A stretch of DNA of 64,000 bases from Asterias rubens. Lineage: Eukaryota > Echinodermata > Asteroidea > Forcipulatida > Asteriidae. Where the stretch lies: contig NC_047078.1 in assembly GCF_902459465.1 (NCBI RefSeq), forward strand, positions 9,386,333 through 9,450,332, given 5' to 3'. The notes under the pieces are model-generated. The model did no database searches. It was given only the letters and a program-made list of their open reading frames with translations, and was not told the DNA's origin. This document shows, in pieces, positions 62,725 to 64,000 of this stretch. The translations under genes and the position numbers were made by a program. Every line of letters begins with the position of its first letter. The stretch's first letter is position 1.

Positions 62725-63163
62725 TTCGGATAAAAGGGGTATTTGGCTACCTTTTTATGCCAAAAGAAATTTTGGATGGTTCCTCAAAAGGGTACACGTC
62801 GCCGGATTTGGCCTTAGCTCGGGAAGAGAACGGTGCACCTTCGTGAAGATTGATTGCGAAAGGACAGTACATGGGAGATCATTCCATTATTAATGGGGGC
62901 TAAAACACCATTGGTCTATATTGTACGCAACTTACGTCCTTGTTATAGGAAAACAAGTGTTTTAAGTGAGTTAAATGAAAGTAATTTAACTAAAACGTAA
63001 TATTCAGTTCTAATTATTTGATATATGACATCGACTTGTTTGATTTCATTTATTCAAAAAGTTTCATAGGTAGAGGGGGGAAAAAGAACACCTGTTTGTA
63101 AAATGAAATTACCCAGAGCTTTACGCCCTCTACATTCCCAAAATAGTTAGTTTAAAATCCAAA
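62725..63163. promoter_or_regulatory. Shared divergent promoter region of RPLP1 and OAF
   Basis: 439 bp separate the two start codons, which point away from each other. On the RPLP1 side there is a TATA-like GCATAAAAAGG at 62,760-62,750 and a pyrimidine tract TTCTCTTCCC at about 62,830-62,821, which could be the 5'TOP start typical of ribosomal protein mRNAs. The TATA-like box would leave a very short leader, so I favour the pyrimidine tract but cannot decide. Apart from a G-rich stretch near 63,075 no other motif stands out. Confidence 0.5.
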
Positions 63164-63430
63164 ATGGCGGCCAACAGAAGGACGTCTTTTTTCAACAAGC
63201 CTAACAAAACGTCAAATTTAAAGCCTATAATTTGTGATGTTATGACAAAAATTACCTTAATTTTTATCTGTGTTAATATAGTATCATCTCAACTTGTAAT
63301 CAACGTAAAAAACAAAGGTGGCGATCTTATACAAGAGACGTTAACTGGCGAACCGGACAAAAATACGATCAGTCTGGAATTTCAGAAGTTGGATGGAACT
63401 TACCTGAAAATGCGAATTGACTTCAAGTCG
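63164..63430 (+). CDS. OAF: Out at first protein homologue, coding exon 1 (gene continues past the window)
   Basis: OAF is a secreted protein conserved from insects to mammals, of poorly defined function. The exon encodes 89 residues up to donor AAGTCG|GTAAGA at 63,431. After a signal peptide (TKITLIFICVNIVSS) come QLVINVKNKGGDLIQETLTG and then DKNTISLEFQKLDGTYLKMR and IDFKS. This matches the start of the OAF domain as I recall it: V.V....G....E.L......ISLE..K.DGT....DFK. The first ATG (context CAAAATGG) puts 26 polar residues before the hydrophobic core. A second in-frame ATG at 63,242 starts exactly at the signal peptide and may be the real start. No second exon is recognised in the remaining 570 bp, so the rest of the gene lies beyond the window. 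Confidence 0.85.
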
Positions 63431-64000
63431 GTAAGATTGTTGGCAGGAATACTGTACCTTATTGTTTGTTGAATAATGATGGTCAATGCTTCAACATATT
63501 TACTCCCGACGAGTTCATTGCAAGTTGATTGAAAGAACAGGATTTTGTTTTGCTTTGAAATTTGTTTTGAAATTTGATAACAAGTAAAATTAACAACAGA
63601 TTCAAATCATCATGGGTCGCACTAATTCCGACAACTCACGACAACTCACGACAACAATTTTTAAATGCACTTAAACAGAACATTTTAACATAATTCAACC
63701 GGTATATATATGCACAAGAGTCATATGCATCCAAATCACTTTCAAACTGTTGAAAAAATTGTATTTTTAAGTGTACAAAAAGTGTTTTTTATCCCGAATT
63801 TAGTAATGAACGGAAATATCCGCCATGTTGTCTTTCAACGTACTTGAACGATTCCATTACACCGCAGGGGTAATACAATATGCAAGATGATTATTTACCA
63901 TTTAATGTGCCTCTCATAGTCCCCATAGAGTTTTAAAAAATATTGTATTTAAATCTTCCCTTTTATAGAATTCCAGAGTGTCGGCTTAGTACATGTACGT

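Noticed and set aside
62750..62760. TATA box as the RPLP1 start determinant
   Set aside because: It would leave a leader of only a few to about 15 nt. A pyrimidine-tract start further upstream is more in line with ribosomal protein genes, so it is noted only as TATA-like.

Overview
This window is nuclear DNA of an animal. It has spliced genes with GT/AG introns, a 60S acidic ribosomal protein P1 gene ending in the animal GLFD peptide, an SLC16-type transporter, an 'out at first' (OAF) gene, and a dense population of DNA-transposon MITEs, tRNA-derived SINEs, LINEs and a Ty3/Gypsy element. The repeat style (TTAA-flanked palindromic MITEs, SINEs, and foldback elements whose arms are tandem repeats, as in the sea-urchin TU elements) suggests an echinoderm, possibly a sea star. 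That assignment is an inference from recalled families, not a database result.

Genes. (1) A monocarboxylate-transporter-like gene (SLC16/MCT family) on the minus strand spans about 6,166-48,496. Five coding exons with matching splice phases give 494 residues. Its first intron is 32.4 kb and holds most of the window's repeats. (2) RPLP1 on the minus strand (60,092-62,724) has four coding exons, the last only 14 nt including the stop. (3) OAF on the plus strand: only the first coding exon (63,164-63,430) is seen. RPLP1 and OAF are head to head, with 439 bp between start codons.

Layout. 1-6,165: downstream of the transporter; MITEs only. 6,166-10,045: transporter exons 5, 4 and 3, with a GT-rich minisatellite in the last intron. 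10,151-14,620: a 4.5-kb foldback element (FB2) carrying a LINE C-terminal fragment. 15,750-16,010: transporter exon 2. 16,011-48,426: intron 1. It contains a LINE split by a 5'-truncated Gypsy element, whose LTR is in turn split by a 3.6-kb foldback element (FB1, 21,099-24,711); a small foldback element with an exact 8-bp target duplication (FB3, 27,679-28,263); a 74-bp satellite (36.86-38.63 kb); an 80-89-bp satellite with variable C tracts (42.72-46.85 kb); an 81-bp AT-rich palindrome; and dozens of MITEs. 48,427-48,496: transporter exon 1. 48.5-60.0 kb: intergenic, MITEs and SINEs. 60.0-64.0 kb: the RPLP1/OAF pair.

Most notable observations. FB1 has arms built of 21-bp tandem repeats. It carries a CCAAT box, a TATA-like box and a short exon that could encode a helix-turn-helix like the N-terminus of eukaryotic integrase-core proteins, a possible remnant of the enzyme that moved such elements. 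Three foldback elements with unrelated tandem-repeat arms lie within 18 kb. A LINE-endonuclease/Gypsy-integrase fusion forms one 432-codon reading frame. I see no CRISPR, operon or functional tRNA gene.
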